DNA of 31,889 bases from a virus, in the IMG/VR virus record IMGVR_UViG_3300042479_000390, positions 1 through 31,889 of that record; one strand, given 5' to 3'. Numbering within the stretch: the first letter of the stretch is position 1; each line of letters starts with the position of its first letter. Shown here in pieces: positions 22,736 through 30,514 of the stretch. The translations under genes and the position numbers were made by a program. The notes under the pieces are model-generated. The model made no database searches, was not told where the DNA came from, and worked only from the letters and a program-made list of their open reading frames with translations.

Positions 22736-25480
22736 TTACACATCAATTCTTTTCCATTTTTCGATGATGCCAAACTTGATGCCGCGACAAATCTTGAGAC
22801 GCACCAACAGGTGTGCTCCTTCCGGAATCGTGTTGAATAGCTCTTCGCCTATCCGTTTGTAATCGAAACGATGGATACGGGCTAACATTTCGCCAGTGTC
22901 GTCGCGCAACCTTAGATCGATGAATGTTGGCTGTCCTTTTTCGACCTTCCCTCCGCGCTTCTTGACGTTTACATCCTCATTGATGTCCCGCAAGTTCTTG
23001 TAGATGATCTCTCCGAGCAACAAGTGGCTTCCAAATTGCGAACCATCAAAGTCTTCGATGTGACTCAATTCTCCCCCCAACCCGTTGCCGCTCGGATCAT
23101 CATACATTTGGCCGTACTTCGTCCTGAACGGAAACAAGTCTGAGAATATATTTTGCGCACTTGCCACATCTTCGCGCATCTTCTGCGTCAACTTTCCTGC
23201 ATTGCGTGCCTCCAAAAACTTCTTCGCCTTCGCTTCTCCGAAGCCGTGAAGATTCATAAAGCCTCCGTACAACACATCACCTTTCGCCGCCCAATGCTCT
23301 TCAGACCTTTCTATGTCGAATGGAATATATTTCAACCCTTCTTTAACCATCTCGCGAAGCAATCCGACAGCACTTTCCTCGTCCTTAGCATTGCGCAAGT
23401 TGGCAGCAGCAAATTCCATCGGGTGGTGCGCCTTCAAGTAAGCCGTCCAGTAGCTGATGATGGCGTAACTATAGGTGTGAGCCTTGTTCATACACCACGT
23501 GCCCATCACCTTTATCAATTCCCAAATGTCTGCCGCTTGTGCCTTCGTAAGACCATTGCTGATAGCACCTTCTTCAAATTTCGCATAAAATGTATTGAAA
23601 AATTCCGATCCAAGCCGTTTGGCCATTGACTTGCGGATGAATGATGCGTCCTCCCAATTGAAGTTGCCGATGTAACGAACAATTGCCATCACCTGCTCTT
23701 GGTAAATCGGAAGACCATATGTCTCCGACATATATTGCGCAACAGCCGGGTGCAATTGATCATATTTCTCGCCATTGCTGCGGTTAATATACTTCTCTGT
23801 TACACCACCACCAAATGGACCGGGACGAGCCAGTGCCGTCACAGCATCGATCTGCACCATTGATGTGAAGTCTATCTGCCCTCCAACAGAACGCAATGCG
23901 CTCCCCTCAAATTGAAATATTCCGCTGTACCTTCCGCTGTTGAACACGGCATAGGCGGCAGGATCGTCGAACTTCAGATTGTACCAGTCAATCGGCACCC
24001 CGGAGTCTTCCAGCACCCCAAGAGTGCGCAGACCAAGAACGTCAATCTTTAGTAATCCAAGCTCTTCTGCCGCGCCTTTCTCGACGTGCGCGATACCGTT
24101 ATCATCAACGGTGCAATAGTTGGTTATATTATCATTACACACCAACAGGCCTGCCGCATGGACACCCGTGTGTGATGCGTGCCCCTCCAGCTCGGTGGCA
24201 ATCACCACTTGCGGATACATTTCGACCAGCTTACGCCCTGGATCTGTCGTCTTGAGCGTGTCTTCCAGACAACTGGTCGAGCGTGAGTCGGCAGACCCAC
24301 GTTCAATCATCGCGACCTTTACAGCTGCCGTGGCAGACGGCGAAATGTTCAACTTCTTGCAAACTTGCACCAATGCGCTCTTCGGTCTGTATACACTTAC
24401 CGTTCCGATGTGCGCTGTATTCTCGACGCCGTACTTTTCGGCCATATACTCAAACACAACGTGGCGCTTCTTATCGGGGAAGTCCAGGTCTATGTCCGGA
24501 AGGTCAGAGCGGTTAATGTCTATGAATCGCTCAAACATCAATTTTGGAGGAATTGGATTCACCTCTGTGATGCGCATTAGATAGCAAACCAAAGATCCGG
24601 CACTTGATCCTCTTGATGGACCGACCAGCATGCGTTGCTTGGCATAGCACACCATGTCTGCGACGATGATGAAATAAGCATCATAATCCTTGCTTCTGAT
24701 CAATCCCAATTCATATAGCAATCTCTGCTCGTATTCTTCTGTCCACATTTCCTCCATCCTGCGGAACTTTATGCCCTCACGGCACAATGCCTCTACATCT
24801 CCTTCTGCGCGTATCATCGGTGCTTTTGGCAGCGCGTCGAGCGTGATGCTGTCGACGATCTGCTGCGCAACGTCCTGTCCTTCCAATTCAAGCAATATGT
24901 GTTGCGGCGAAGGCTTCCTGCCACCTCCCATGAAGTCGAATGTCTTTGAGTCCTCCGGCTTAATGTACGAGTTGTCCGACACACCGACAATTGGCAATCC
25001 AATCGACCGCTTCTTCATAGCCAGCACTCGACTGGCCGGACTGATGTCGGCGAATGCCCCGACTTCCTTCAAGAACTCTTCGTCGATGATGTCCCCTGCG
25101 AACTTGATGATGTTGTCTGACATATTCATCACATCTGCTCGGCGCAGACCAGCGATAGCTCCGCGTTTGCCGGGAAGCTGCTGCTGGTATGTCTTGCTTG
25201 ACCAACGATATAGTTCCTGCAACCCTTCCATATTTTTGGCAATAAACCACATACGCGGAGACTCGTCGGAATCGTCCGTCACGACAAGTTCAACCCCCAA
25301 TAGCGGCTTGATTCCTGCCTCCTTGCACTTATTAAAGAACTTGACGTGCCCCCATGTGCTCCCTTGGTCAACAATTCCTGCTGCCGTGCACCCCGTTTCC
25401 TTGAGGTGGGCAATCACCTTGTCGATGGGAGCATAAGTCTGCCCAAATGTGAATTCCGTCCTGATGCGTAGCTGGATCAT
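22736..25480 (-). CDS. dnaE-like: DNA polymerase III alpha (DnaE)-like family C polymerase
   Basis: A 914-aa replicative polymerase, shorter than host DnaE (about 1160). ATG 25480 has GAGAGG upstream and overlaps the exonuclease stop (ATGA), so it is chosen over an in-frame Met at 25501. The N-terminal PHP-type domain keeps the fold signature GIKPLLGVELVV, but its LRIRTEFT replaces the LRVHSDYS of E. coli, so metal binding is likely lost. The palm shows GPSRGSSAGSLV at about 287-298 and catalytic Asp pair in PDIDLDF at about 328-334; the third Asp is in LLKIDVLGLRTL. A beta-rich OB-like part lies at the C-terminus. It probably copies the phage genome together with the coupled DnaQ-like exonuclease. 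Confidence 0.93.
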   Translation of the reverse strand: MIQLRIRTEFTFGQTYAPIDKVIAHLKETGCTAAGIVDQGSTWGHVKFFNKCKEAGIKPLLGVELVVTDDSDESPRMWFIAKNMEGLQELYRWSSKTYQQQLPGKRGAIAGLRRADVMNMSDNIIKFAGDIIDEEFLKEVGAFADISPASRVLAMKKRSIGLPIVGVSDNSYIKPEDSKTFDFMGGGRKPSPQHILLELEGQDVAQQIVDSITLDALPKAPMIRAEGDVEALCREGIKFRRMEEMWTEEYEQRLLYELGLIRSKDYDAYFIIVADMVCYAKQRMLVGPSRGSSAGSLVCYLMRITEVNPIPPKLMFERFIDINRSDLPDIDLDFPDKKRHVVFEYMAEKYGVENTAHIGTVSVYRPKSALVQVCKKLNISPSATAAVKVAMIERGSADSRSTSCLEDTLKTTDPGRKLVEMYPQVVIATELEGHASHTGVHAAGLLVCNDNITNYCTVDDNGIAHVEKGAAEELGLLKIDVLGLRTLGVLEDSGVPIDWYNLKFDDPAAYAVFNSGRYSGIFQFEGSALRSVGGQIDFTSMVQIDAVTALARPGPFGGGVTEKYINRSNGEKYDQLHPAVAQYMSETYGLPIYQEQVMAIVRYIGNFNWEDASFIRKSMAKRLGSEFFNTFYAKFEEGAISNGLTKAQAADIWELIKVMGTWCMNKAHTYSYAIISYWTAYLKAHHPMEFAAANLRNAKDEESAVGLLREMVKEGLKYIPFDIERSEEHWAAKGDVLYGGFMNLHGFGEAKAKKFLEARNAGKLTQKMREDVASAQNIFSDLFPFRTKYGQMYDDPSGNGLGGELSHIEDFDGSQFGSHLLLGEIIYKNLRDINEDVNVKKRGGKVEKGQPTFIDLRLRDDTGEMLARIHRFDYKRIGEELFNTIPEGAHLLVRLKICRGIKFGIIEKWKRIDV

Positions 25481-26004
25481 ACAATCCTCTCGTGAATGCA
25501 AATTTCAGCAAGTGCTCTGACATCATCCATTGCCCTGTGTGTCTGCGCTAAAGGCCGTCCGAGCTTCAATTCATACAGCTGGGCAAGTGTCAATCTCCTG
25601 CCCTTCTCGTGGAAGAACTCCTGTACGGTGCATATCGTCGTTTTAGGCCATGGGAAACCAGTCCTGCAGGCTCTGGACAACTCAAACCCTAGCAACCCTA
25701 CATCAAACGGTGCATTGTGGGCTATAAGTTGATCTGCACCGCCGAATGCTTCTTCGATTTCGCCTAGCAATTCTCGGAACTTTGGCTTGTCGACCAGGTC
25801 TTCGTCTTTCAACCCTGTTATCTTGGTAATAATCGCTTCCAACGGACGCTCAGGATTCATCAACCATGAGTGTTCGGCGACGATCTTACCACCCTCGATT
25901 CTGGCAACGGCAAGCTCGATGATGCATGGCTGTTTGTCCAGATCTGCGCAGTCCGGGAGCGGCAAGCCCGTTGTTTCACAATCCAGTATAATGGAAATGG
26001 TCAT
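25477..26004 (-). CDS. DnaQ-like 3'-5' exonuclease (proofreading, epsilon-like)
   Basis: A 175-aa DEDDh exonuclease. Exo I DCETTG (Asp8, Glu10), Exo II IAHNAPFD (Asp101), Exo III HRAMDD with His156 and Asp161. It is upstream of and overlaps the DnaE-like gene by 4 bp, so the two are translated in coupled fashion; an epsilon-like proofreading subunit for that polymerase is the natural reading. No clamp-binding motif was searched for. An AAGGAG site lies 6 nt before the ATG, inside the end of the HNH gene. Confidence 0.92.
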   Translation of the reverse strand: MTISIILDCETTGLPLPDCADLDKQPCIIELAVARIEGGKIVAEHSWLMNPERPLEAIITKITGLKDEDLVDKPKFRELLGEIEEAFGGADQLIAHNAPFDVGLLGFELSRACRTGFPWPKTTICTVQEFFHEKGRRLTLAQLYELKLGRPLAQTHRAMDDVRALAEICIHERIV

Positions 26005-26498
26005 GTCGTTCTCCTTTTGTATTTCTTGACTCTGTTGTGAACATTCTTGGCTTGAGCTTCTGCTCTTCTTTTACAGAAATCTTTTCTTTGCTCAACAGTC
26101 ATCGAGTCCCACTTTTTCTTTGATCCTTTCGTTGCCGCTTTCTGTCCAATGTCGACAAGCTCTTTTGCCCTAGGGTGGCGCTCCATGAAATCTTTTCGGT
26201 TTTGTTTTCTGTCACCGACATAAAGGTGGTCAGGATTCACACATCGGCGATTATCACACCTGTGTAAGACACAATCAGTTTCTTTCTCCAACCCCTTGTG
26301 AAATATCCATGATGCTCTGTGAGCACTGAGTTGCTTCCCTCCAAAGACAATTCCTCCATAACCATTTGTCGGGTGCACCTTGTCCCATTCCCAGCAACCA
26401 GTGTCTTTGTTGATTGTGAAACTTGCACTGAATCTTTCCTCAAAAGACAATTGCTGCCACGCTTTCCCTTTGACGGGAGGAGGTCTGTGGGAACTCAT
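26001..26498 (-). CDS. Free-standing HNH endonuclease (HNH_3-type)
   Basis: A 165-aa basic protein with AHRASWIFHKG, VLHRCDNRRCVNPDHLYVGD at about 85-105 (the HNH_3 core with Cys pairs) and a basic helical tail. N-terminus has SFEERFSASFTINKDTGCWE, a common lead-in for this class. It sits exactly between a 52-aa gene and the exonuclease gene with ATGA overlaps at both ends, so an insertion left both neighbours intact. It is a different HNH subfamily from the one at 21623-22321. Probably a homing endonuclease acting on related phages' replication genes. Confidence 0.9.
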   Translation of the reverse strand: MSSHRPPPVKGKAWQQLSFEERFSASFTINKDTGCWEWDKVHPTNGYGGIVFGGKQLSAHRASWIFHKGLEKETDCVLHRCDNRRCVNPDHLYVGDRKQNRKDFMERHPRAKELVDIGQKAATKGSKKKWDSMTVEQRKDFCKRRAEAQAKNVHNRVKKYKRRTT

Positions 26499-26653
26499 TT
26501 ATTTTTACCTTGTAATTTTGTTAGCATTTGCATAACGGACAATTGATCTTCCTCAGACAACGAATGGTACAGCGACAAGAATTGGAATGCGTGCGCAATC
26601 TCTTGGAAGAATTTCACCTTCTGTTGATTAACTCCCGACTGAGGAATATTCAA
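26495..26653 (-). CDS. 52-aa protein with TTG start
   Basis: A TTG codon at 26653 has GAGGAG 7 nt upstream, placed inside the 3' end of the neighbouring gene. The frame reads MNIPQSGVNQQKVKFFQEIA then HAFQFLSLYHSLSEEDQLSV and ends in TGA overlapping the HNH start. It looks like a compact two-helix soluble protein. Downstream in-frame GTG at 26617 is a weaker start choice. The family is not recognised; helix pattern, ribosome-binding site and exact overlap support coding. Confidence 0.6.
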   Translation of the reverse strand: MNIPQSGVNQQKVKFFQEIAHAFQFLSLYHSLSEEDQLSVMQMLTKLQGKNK

Positions 26654-26933
26654 CGGTCAACTCCTCAAGCATCGCCGCGTACACACAGGCGTCGTGTGCG
26701 CTGTCCAGGTGTCCGCCATTTTCGAACTGGGCTGCATAGCGCGTGACCTTGCCCATTATTTGAACCAGCAAACCTATTCGATTCCAGTCGTCCGCAGTTT
26801 TAACGACCAACCCGTTTGGGAAAGCAGCTGCCATCGCTCCACCAAAGTTTTTATAAGTGTCTCCATAAATCTTGTTGCGCTCTTCGTATGTCTTTGCAGC
26901 CTCTGTGAGTATTGTAGGCACTGATTTTTTCAT
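26628..26933 (-). CDS. Small conserved phage protein (DUF6378-like)
   Basis: A 101-aa helical protein, MKKSVPTILTEAAKTYEERN then KIYGDTYKNFGGAMAAAFP, with DDWNRIGLLVQIMGKVTRYA and a C-terminal HDACVYAAMLEEL. The pattern (TYEERN.IYGD.Y..FG, then R.G...QI..K..RY) is that of a common phage family, DUF6378 as I recall. The ATG at 26933 follows AGAGGAC and the upstream stop by 8 nt; the longer frame from 26975 would overlap the HPRT gene end. Function unknown; the charged helices suggest an oligomer. Confidence 0.75.
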   Translation of the reverse strand: MKKSVPTILTEAAKTYEERNKIYGDTYKNFGGAMAAAFPNGLVVKTADDWNRIGLLVQIMGKVTRYAAQFENGGHLDSAHDACVYAAMLEELTVEYSSVGS

Positions 26934-26941
26934 GATGTCCT

Positions 26942-27451
26942 CTATAATGCATAAATTGTAGGCAAATTGCGCCACGCACCCTCAATGTCCATCCCGTAGC
27001 CAAATACAAAACGGTCTGGCAAGGTAAGTCCGACAAAATCGGCGCGTATCGGCTTGGTCTTGCCATTGTCCTTGTCGGCGAAAACGGCACTATAAAACTT
27101 TGTCACCCCAAGCTCTTCCATGCGCTGCTTGATAGCGTATAATGTTTCCCCTTCGTCCAAAATGTCGTCCAGCACCAGCACCACGCGACCTGCTGGATTT
27201 TTTGACTCGGTTCTCCAACGAACCTCTCCCCCGTGCTTGTCGTTGCCGTAGCGCGAAACGTGCAAACACCCAAATTCAAGAGGGAAATTTAGAAGTGGCA
27301 ACAACTGCCCTGCAAATACCACGGCTCCGTCCATCACGGACAGCACCAATGGGTTCGTATTAGCCAGTCTGGCATTAATTTCAGCGGCCACATGCATCAA
27401 TGCCGTGCGCACATCACCTTGTGAGCGAATCAATTCTGCTCCCGGAATCAT
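26942..27451 (-). CDS. hpt-like: Hypoxanthine(-guanine) phosphoribosyltransferase
   Basis: A 169-aa type I phosphoribosyltransferase that joins hypoxanthine or guanine to PRPP to form IMP or GMP. The PRPP loop VLVLDDILDEGETL is at 91-104 with Asp95-Asp96; the flexible-loop strand (HVSRYGNDKHGGEVRW) and the C-terminal base-binding part PIRADFVGLTLPDRFVFGYG, then the final MDIEGAWRNLPTIYAL, match bacterial Hpt. Fully housed in the phage operon, ATGA-coupled to the gene upstream. A phage-borne purine salvage enzyme next to a deoxyribosyltransferase and a nucleotidase implies reuse of host bases during DNA synthesis. Confidence 0.9.
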   Translation of the reverse strand: MIPGAELIRSQGDVRTALMHVAAEINARLANTNPLVLSVMDGAVVFAGQLLPLLNFPLEFGCLHVSRYGNDKHGGEVRWRTESKNPAGRVVLVLDDILDEGETLYAIKQRMEELGVTKFYSAVFADKDNGKTKPIRADFVGLTLPDRFVFGYGMDIEGAWRNLPTIYAL

Positions 27452-27798
27452 AATAATTTCCCTTGTTCAATTAGCCCAAAGTGGTATTGCTTCCCGTTGT
27501 GCTCAAAAATTTCTTTGCCAGAAGCTTTCAGCCTCAACCTTAACTTGCCATGCTTGTTGAGCGGCAGACCGAGTTTATCAAAAGCCTCCTTTATGCTTCG
27601 ATAAGGACATCCATCAACCGTAATTCCTGCCATTTTCCATTTTGGAATAGGCTTGGTTTTTAGGACAGGAACAGGCTTGCTCCCCTTCGCAAGCGCGAGT
27701 CGCTTCTCTCCGATTTCAGCTGTCGCAAATCTCTTTACGTTTTGCCCTGTAAGTGAATTATATTCAGCAACAATTTCTTGCATAGCTCTTTTGATCAT
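27448..27798 (-). CDS. Uncharacterised basic protein
   Basis: A 116-aa basic protein. ATG 27798 has AGGGG upstream and follows the preceding stop; the longer frame from 27870 lies over the deoxyribosyltransferase gene. N-terminal helix has MQEIVAEYNSLTGQNVKRFA, a lead seen in several small phage proteins; C-terminal part (DGCPYRSIKEAFDKLGLPLN then HGKLRLRLKASG) looks like a helix-turn-helix plus hairpin and may bind nucleic acid. No confident assignment. Confidence 0.6.
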   Translation of the reverse strand: MIKRAMQEIVAEYNSLTGQNVKRFATAEIGEKRLALAKGSKPVPVLKTKPIPKWKMAGITVDGCPYRSIKEAFDKLGLPLNKHGKLRLRLKASGKEIFEHNGKQYHFGLIEQGKLL

Positions 27799-27808
27799 TT
27801 TGAGTCCC

Positions 27809-28297
27809 CTAATAAACATTTTGATTGAAGTCTTTAAAAAATGACAGCTGCTCTTCACCAATACCGCCATTGTATTTTACCATCTCAAGAAGCATAGTTA
27901 AATCACCAACACCTTTCAAGTGTCCGTCGACGCTTTGCTGTATCATCACATTCAACCCGAAGGACTTATCAGTAAATGTGATTGATAAATTATCTTTGTT
28001 TGTGAGTTTTTTTGACGCAAAGAATCCAATCTCGAACATGGTGCCGATGTCTCTTCCATCAACAACCGCCAGCATCACATTGCAATCCATCATATGCTCT
28101 ACGTTACTTTGGTATACCCTTTCAAGATGAGCTGCGCGATCCTGTGGCGCGATCTCTATTAACACCCCTTCACTTCTTGGTGAAAAGAATTTCACATCTG
28201 CTGTGCGGAGCGTGTCTTCGATGTCTTGCACGATCTTGATCTGTTCCGCGTTAAAAAACGGTGCAGCAATATACACATAAACTTGATCAAATTTCAT
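27809..28297 (-). CDS. Nucleoside 2-deoxyribosyltransferase
   Basis: A 162-aa enzyme of the NDT fold, moving deoxyribose between bases or hydrolysing (deoxy)nucleosides or their monophosphates. Family marks: YIAAPFFNAEQ at 9-19, MMDCNVMLAVVDGRDIGTMFEIGFF at about 69-93, with Asp71/Asp80 and catalytic Glu89. An upstream GGAGGAAAA site lies in the end of the ThyX-like gene, which overlaps by 11 bp. Whether it is a transferase or an N-hydrolase (RCL-like) cannot be told from sequence. Placement beside HPRT indicates nucleotide turnover for phage DNA. Confidence 0.85.
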   Translation of the reverse strand: MKFDQVYVYIAAPFFNAEQIKIVQDIEDTLRTADVKFFSPRSEGVLIEIAPQDRAAHLERVYQSNVEHMMDCNVMLAVVDGRDIGTMFEIGFFASKKLTNKDNLSITFTDKSFGLNVMIQQSVDGHLKGVGDLTMLLEMVKYNGGIGEEQLSFFKDFNQNVY

Positions 28298-29303
28298 TTA
28301 TTATTTTCCTCCAAAATTGTGGACGTTTCTCCAACTCATACTGTTTATTGATGTCAACAAGCTGTTGCTCTGTAATCACACGCTTGTTGATTATGATGTG
28401 CTTCGGGCACGGACTGCCAGGATCTTTGTCCGTGTACCGAAGCTCCGCATCTTTCCCAAATACGCAATACTCCTTGCACGGCAACATATTCTCAGAGAGC
28501 GGAATATATTGCTGCACAAGAATGATTACGTCCGACCAAAAGCCGTACTGCGCCATCCAACAACTTCTTTTTTCCAGAATTGACTTCCAAAAATCAATGG
28601 AGGCGCAAAGCTGCATATCAATTTCTGTTTTGATCGACACCCCTTCGAATGCGCCACCAAGCAACATTTCCTCCAGACCGTCCTTGATGATGAATTGCTT
28701 GTGACGAACAGCTTGTGCCCGAAGAGCGAGCGACGCCTTGATTGTCACAATTAGAAAATCACCAACAATACCATTGCCAGAGCTATTTATTCTTGACATG
28801 AATTTTGTCAGTTTATAATTTGGCCGAGGAGCTTCCATAATCCAGTCTGATAAAACTTTTTCAAGAGCAGAATTATCAATGCTCAGGTATTTAAAATAAT
28901 CCGATAATTTCACCAGACTTCTAATGCTAATCTTGATCGTGTATTCTGTTATCGCCCCAAGCGGCATGTGCATCCTGTAGATATCTTGCGACACTCCGGA
29001 AGCCTTCATTGCAAGCTGCTCTTCGTGAAGAGCCTTCAGGTTGCCAACAAGCGGAATTCCCCATTCAGTTGGGTCTGATACCCTGGATGTCTTTGCCCAC
29101 ATAACATGGTCTCTGGAGGAGGCGAACACCTCCCTCTCTGCAATTGAGCTGGTGATGTGCAGAACAGCGCACGGAATATCATTAATTGGAGCATCAATTG
29201 ATAGTATTTTTGAAACTTCTTCTGAACTCTCACCGGGTCTGGAAATTTTCCAAGCCTCATTTAGAATGTCTAAAGAATCAATTTTAAGAACTGTTATTTC
29301 CAT
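28287..29303 (-). CDS. ThyX-like protein (divergent; possible nucleotide methylase-related)
   Basis: A 338-aa protein. A segment near 50-75 (ITSSIAEREVFASSRDHVMW then AKTSRV) lies where ThyX has its RHRxxSxNExSxRY motif, but the key residues are changed, and ALRAQAVRHKQ at about 190 resembles the helical region of ThyX. The C-terminal 90 residues carry cysteines (MLPCKEYCVFG and GSPCPKHI) that could bind a metal. Because it sits between HD-nucleotidase and deoxyribosyltransferase genes, a role in pyrimidine nucleotide metabolism is likely, but the ThyX link is only tentative and activity uncertain. Confidence 0.4.
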   Translation of the reverse strand: MEITVLKIDSLDILNEAWKISRPGESSEEVSKILSIDAPINDIPCAVLHITSSIAEREVFASSRDHVMWAKTSRVSDPTEWGIPLVGNLKALHEEQLAMKASGVSQDIYRMHMPLGAITEYTIKISIRSLVKLSDYFKYLSIDNSALEKVLSDWIMEAPRPNYKLTKFMSRINSSGNGIVGDFLIVTIKASLALRAQAVRHKQFIIKDGLEEMLLGGAFEGVSIKTEIDMQLCASIDFWKSILEKRSCWMAQYGFWSDVIILVQQYIPLSENMLPCKEYCVFGKDAELRYTDKDPGSPCPKHIIINKRVITEQQLVDINKQYELEKRPQFWRKIINEI

Positions 29304-29881
29304 TGTGCTTTCCTTGTTAATTTAAGAAGATCAACAACAATTCCCTTTAAGAACTCATCATCCACAGACAATAAAATCTTATTAAGGTGGCTCTCCAAAT
29401 TATTGGCATTGTGGGAAAACATTTTATTGCCCAATAATTCTGTCTCTTCCCAAGACTTAAATGCGACCGCAGCAACATCAGCAATTGCGACAATCGTGCC
29501 TTCGTAACCGTCCTTACTTCCCTTCCAAATAAGAAAAGTTGATTGACACAAGTCCATGCTCTTAATCAAATTGACCATCCCAGAAACTTCGATTTTTTCA
29601 AAGTTCTTCCGGGTCTCTTCATCAAAGTATTTCGTTGGCCTTGGAATATCACCTGTTATTATCTCATCAATATCATGCAACGCGGCCTTGCTCAAAAGCA
29701 ATCCTAAATCAACTTTCCTTCCTATTGCTATTAATTCTTGAGCCACAAGGCAACAAAACAAGACAACGAACCCTGTGTGCTCAAGCACCGACTCTTTTTT
29801 GTTGAGGAAAGTCTGAGAATACCTCTGCATCGACGAGAGTGATGATGCCATAGAGAAGATATTAAGAACGTTCATAGACAT
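29294..29881 (-). CDS. HD-domain phosphohydrolase, YfbR-like 5'-deoxynucleotidase
   Basis: A 195-aa HD-superfamily protein. Metal and substrate motifs: His35 in SVLEHTGF, His69-Asp70 with Glu73 and Asp78 in LHDIDEIITGDIP, and Asp135 in IVAIADVAA. These residues match the YfbR type, which removes phosphate from deoxyribonucleoside 5'-monophosphates; some phage HD enzymes of this fold instead destroy dATP (DatZ) when a modified base is used, but no PurZ partner is seen here. GGGAGG lies 10 nt before the ATG. Ends inside the ThyX-like start. Confidence 0.85.
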   Translation of the reverse strand: MSMNVLNIFSMASSLSSMQRYSQTFLNKKESVLEHTGFVVLFCCLVAQELIAIGRKVDLGLLLSKAALHDIDEIITGDIPRPTKYFDEETRKNFEKIEVSGMVNLIKSMDLCQSTFLIWKGSKDGYEGTIVAIADVAAVAFKSWEETELLGNKMFSHNANNLESHLNKILLSVDDEFLKGIVVDLLKLTRKAQWK

Positions 29882-30066
29882 TTGCCAATCCTCCCTGTAT
29901 TAATAACTTGCGAGTTGGTTAATTTGACGGCATCTGTCAATTGCTCATTTGCGAGTTGCCTCATCAACATGCTGCGTGCGACAGACGGATTTGCCATTTT
30001 GTCTGACATCTGCACGGAATAGATCTCTTCAACAGTTAAGTTTCTTTTGAATACGAATGTTCGCAT
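29872..30066 (-). CDS. Small uncharacterised helical protein
   Basis: A 64-aa protein, chosen from the ATG at 30066 with an AAGGAGG site; the longer frame from 30141 lacks one and would overlap the winged-helix gene more. Sequence MRTFVFKRNLTVEEIYSVQM then SDKMANPSVARSMLMRQLAN forms two helices. It overlaps the HD gene start by 10 bp and the preceding gene end by 38 bp. No family recognised. Confidence 0.6.
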   Translation of the reverse strand: MRTFVFKRNLTVEEIYSVQMSDKMANPSVARSMLMRQLANEQLTDAVKLTNSQVINTGRIGKCL

Positions 30067-30325
30067 TTTTCCTCCTTGGTTCGTTTTCGATCTTTCTTGT
30101 TGCCATTTGGCAAATTCTTTTGTCTGTTGACGGGGTCGCAAACCACCATGTGCCGGAGCAGTCTGAGACCAGGTCGGCAGCCTTGCATTTCTTCAAGTAA
30201 TACAGGGTGTGCATCACGTGAAATTTATCAAGTCTTGTGTATTCCATCAGCTGCGCGACGCTTCTAAAATCTTTCGCGACCTTCAGCTCATCAAAAAGCA
30301 ATGCCGTGCAAGTTGGGTCTTTCAT
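30029..30325 (-). CDS. Winged-helix-like DNA-binding protein (putative)
   Basis: A 98-aa protein with a helix-turn-helix look: RSVAQLMEYTRLDKFHVMHT then LYYLKKCKAADLV and a short beta wing GTWWFATPS, followed by a basic tail. The order helix, turn, recognition helix, wing is that of small MarR/ArsR-like regulators, although this is judged by pattern only. It starts in an ATGA overlap with the upstream gene. Located early in the leftward block, so an early regulator is possible. Confidence 0.5.
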   Translation of the reverse strand: MKDPTCTALLFDELKVAKDFRSVAQLMEYTRLDKFHVMHTLYYLKKCKAADLVSDCSGTWWFATPSTDKRICQMATRKIENEPRRKNANIRIQKKLNC

Positions 30326-30513
30326 CGAACCACCTCGTACATTCCATCGATCAAATCGAACACATAATCCGGCTCAATGCCGAACTCATCAAACAACACC
30401 TCTTCCGGGTCTTCTCCTCCAAGAACACGATTCTGTGCAAGCCGCAGTCGTTGTTTGGCCTCTTGTTCCGTCAACCCGTCTCGTTCCATTAATATTTTTA
30501 CAATTGGATTCAT
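30322..30513 (-). CDS. Small conserved acidic phage protein (EPDYVFDLI type)
   Basis: A 63-aa acidic helical protein: MNPIVKILMERDGLTEQEAK and GEDPEEVLFDEFGIEPDYVF then DLIDG. This EDPEE.LfdefGLEPDYvfDL pattern is frequent in phages and also in plasmid-borne small genes; no role known to me. A strong AGAGGAGG site (shared leader CCAGAAAGAGGAG at 30520-30532) lies before the ATG. Confidence 0.75.
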   Translation of the reverse strand: MNPIVKILMERDGLTEQEAKQRLRLAQNRVLGGEDPEEVLFDEFGIEPDYVFDLIDGMYEVVR

Positions 30514-30514
30514 T

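Noticed and set aside
24690-25436. 248-aa plus-strand ORF (also 23153-23629 and 24120-24584)
   Set aside because: Antisense to conserved motifs of the family C polymerase; no leader signal.
26934-26975. Longer start (26975) for the DUF6378-like gene, and likewise 27870, 30141, 31732, 25501 and 7976 for their genes
   Set aside because: The extensions lie over neighbouring genes and lack ribosome-binding sites, whereas the internal ATGs have good sites next to the upstream stop codon.
29294-29881. DatZ (dATP triphosphohydrolase of the Z-genome pathway) as identity of the HD protein
   Set aside because: Fold and size would fit, but no PurZ or MazZ partner is seen in the window, and the 338-aa neighbour lacks adenylosuccinate-synthetase motifs; YfbR-like is the safer call.
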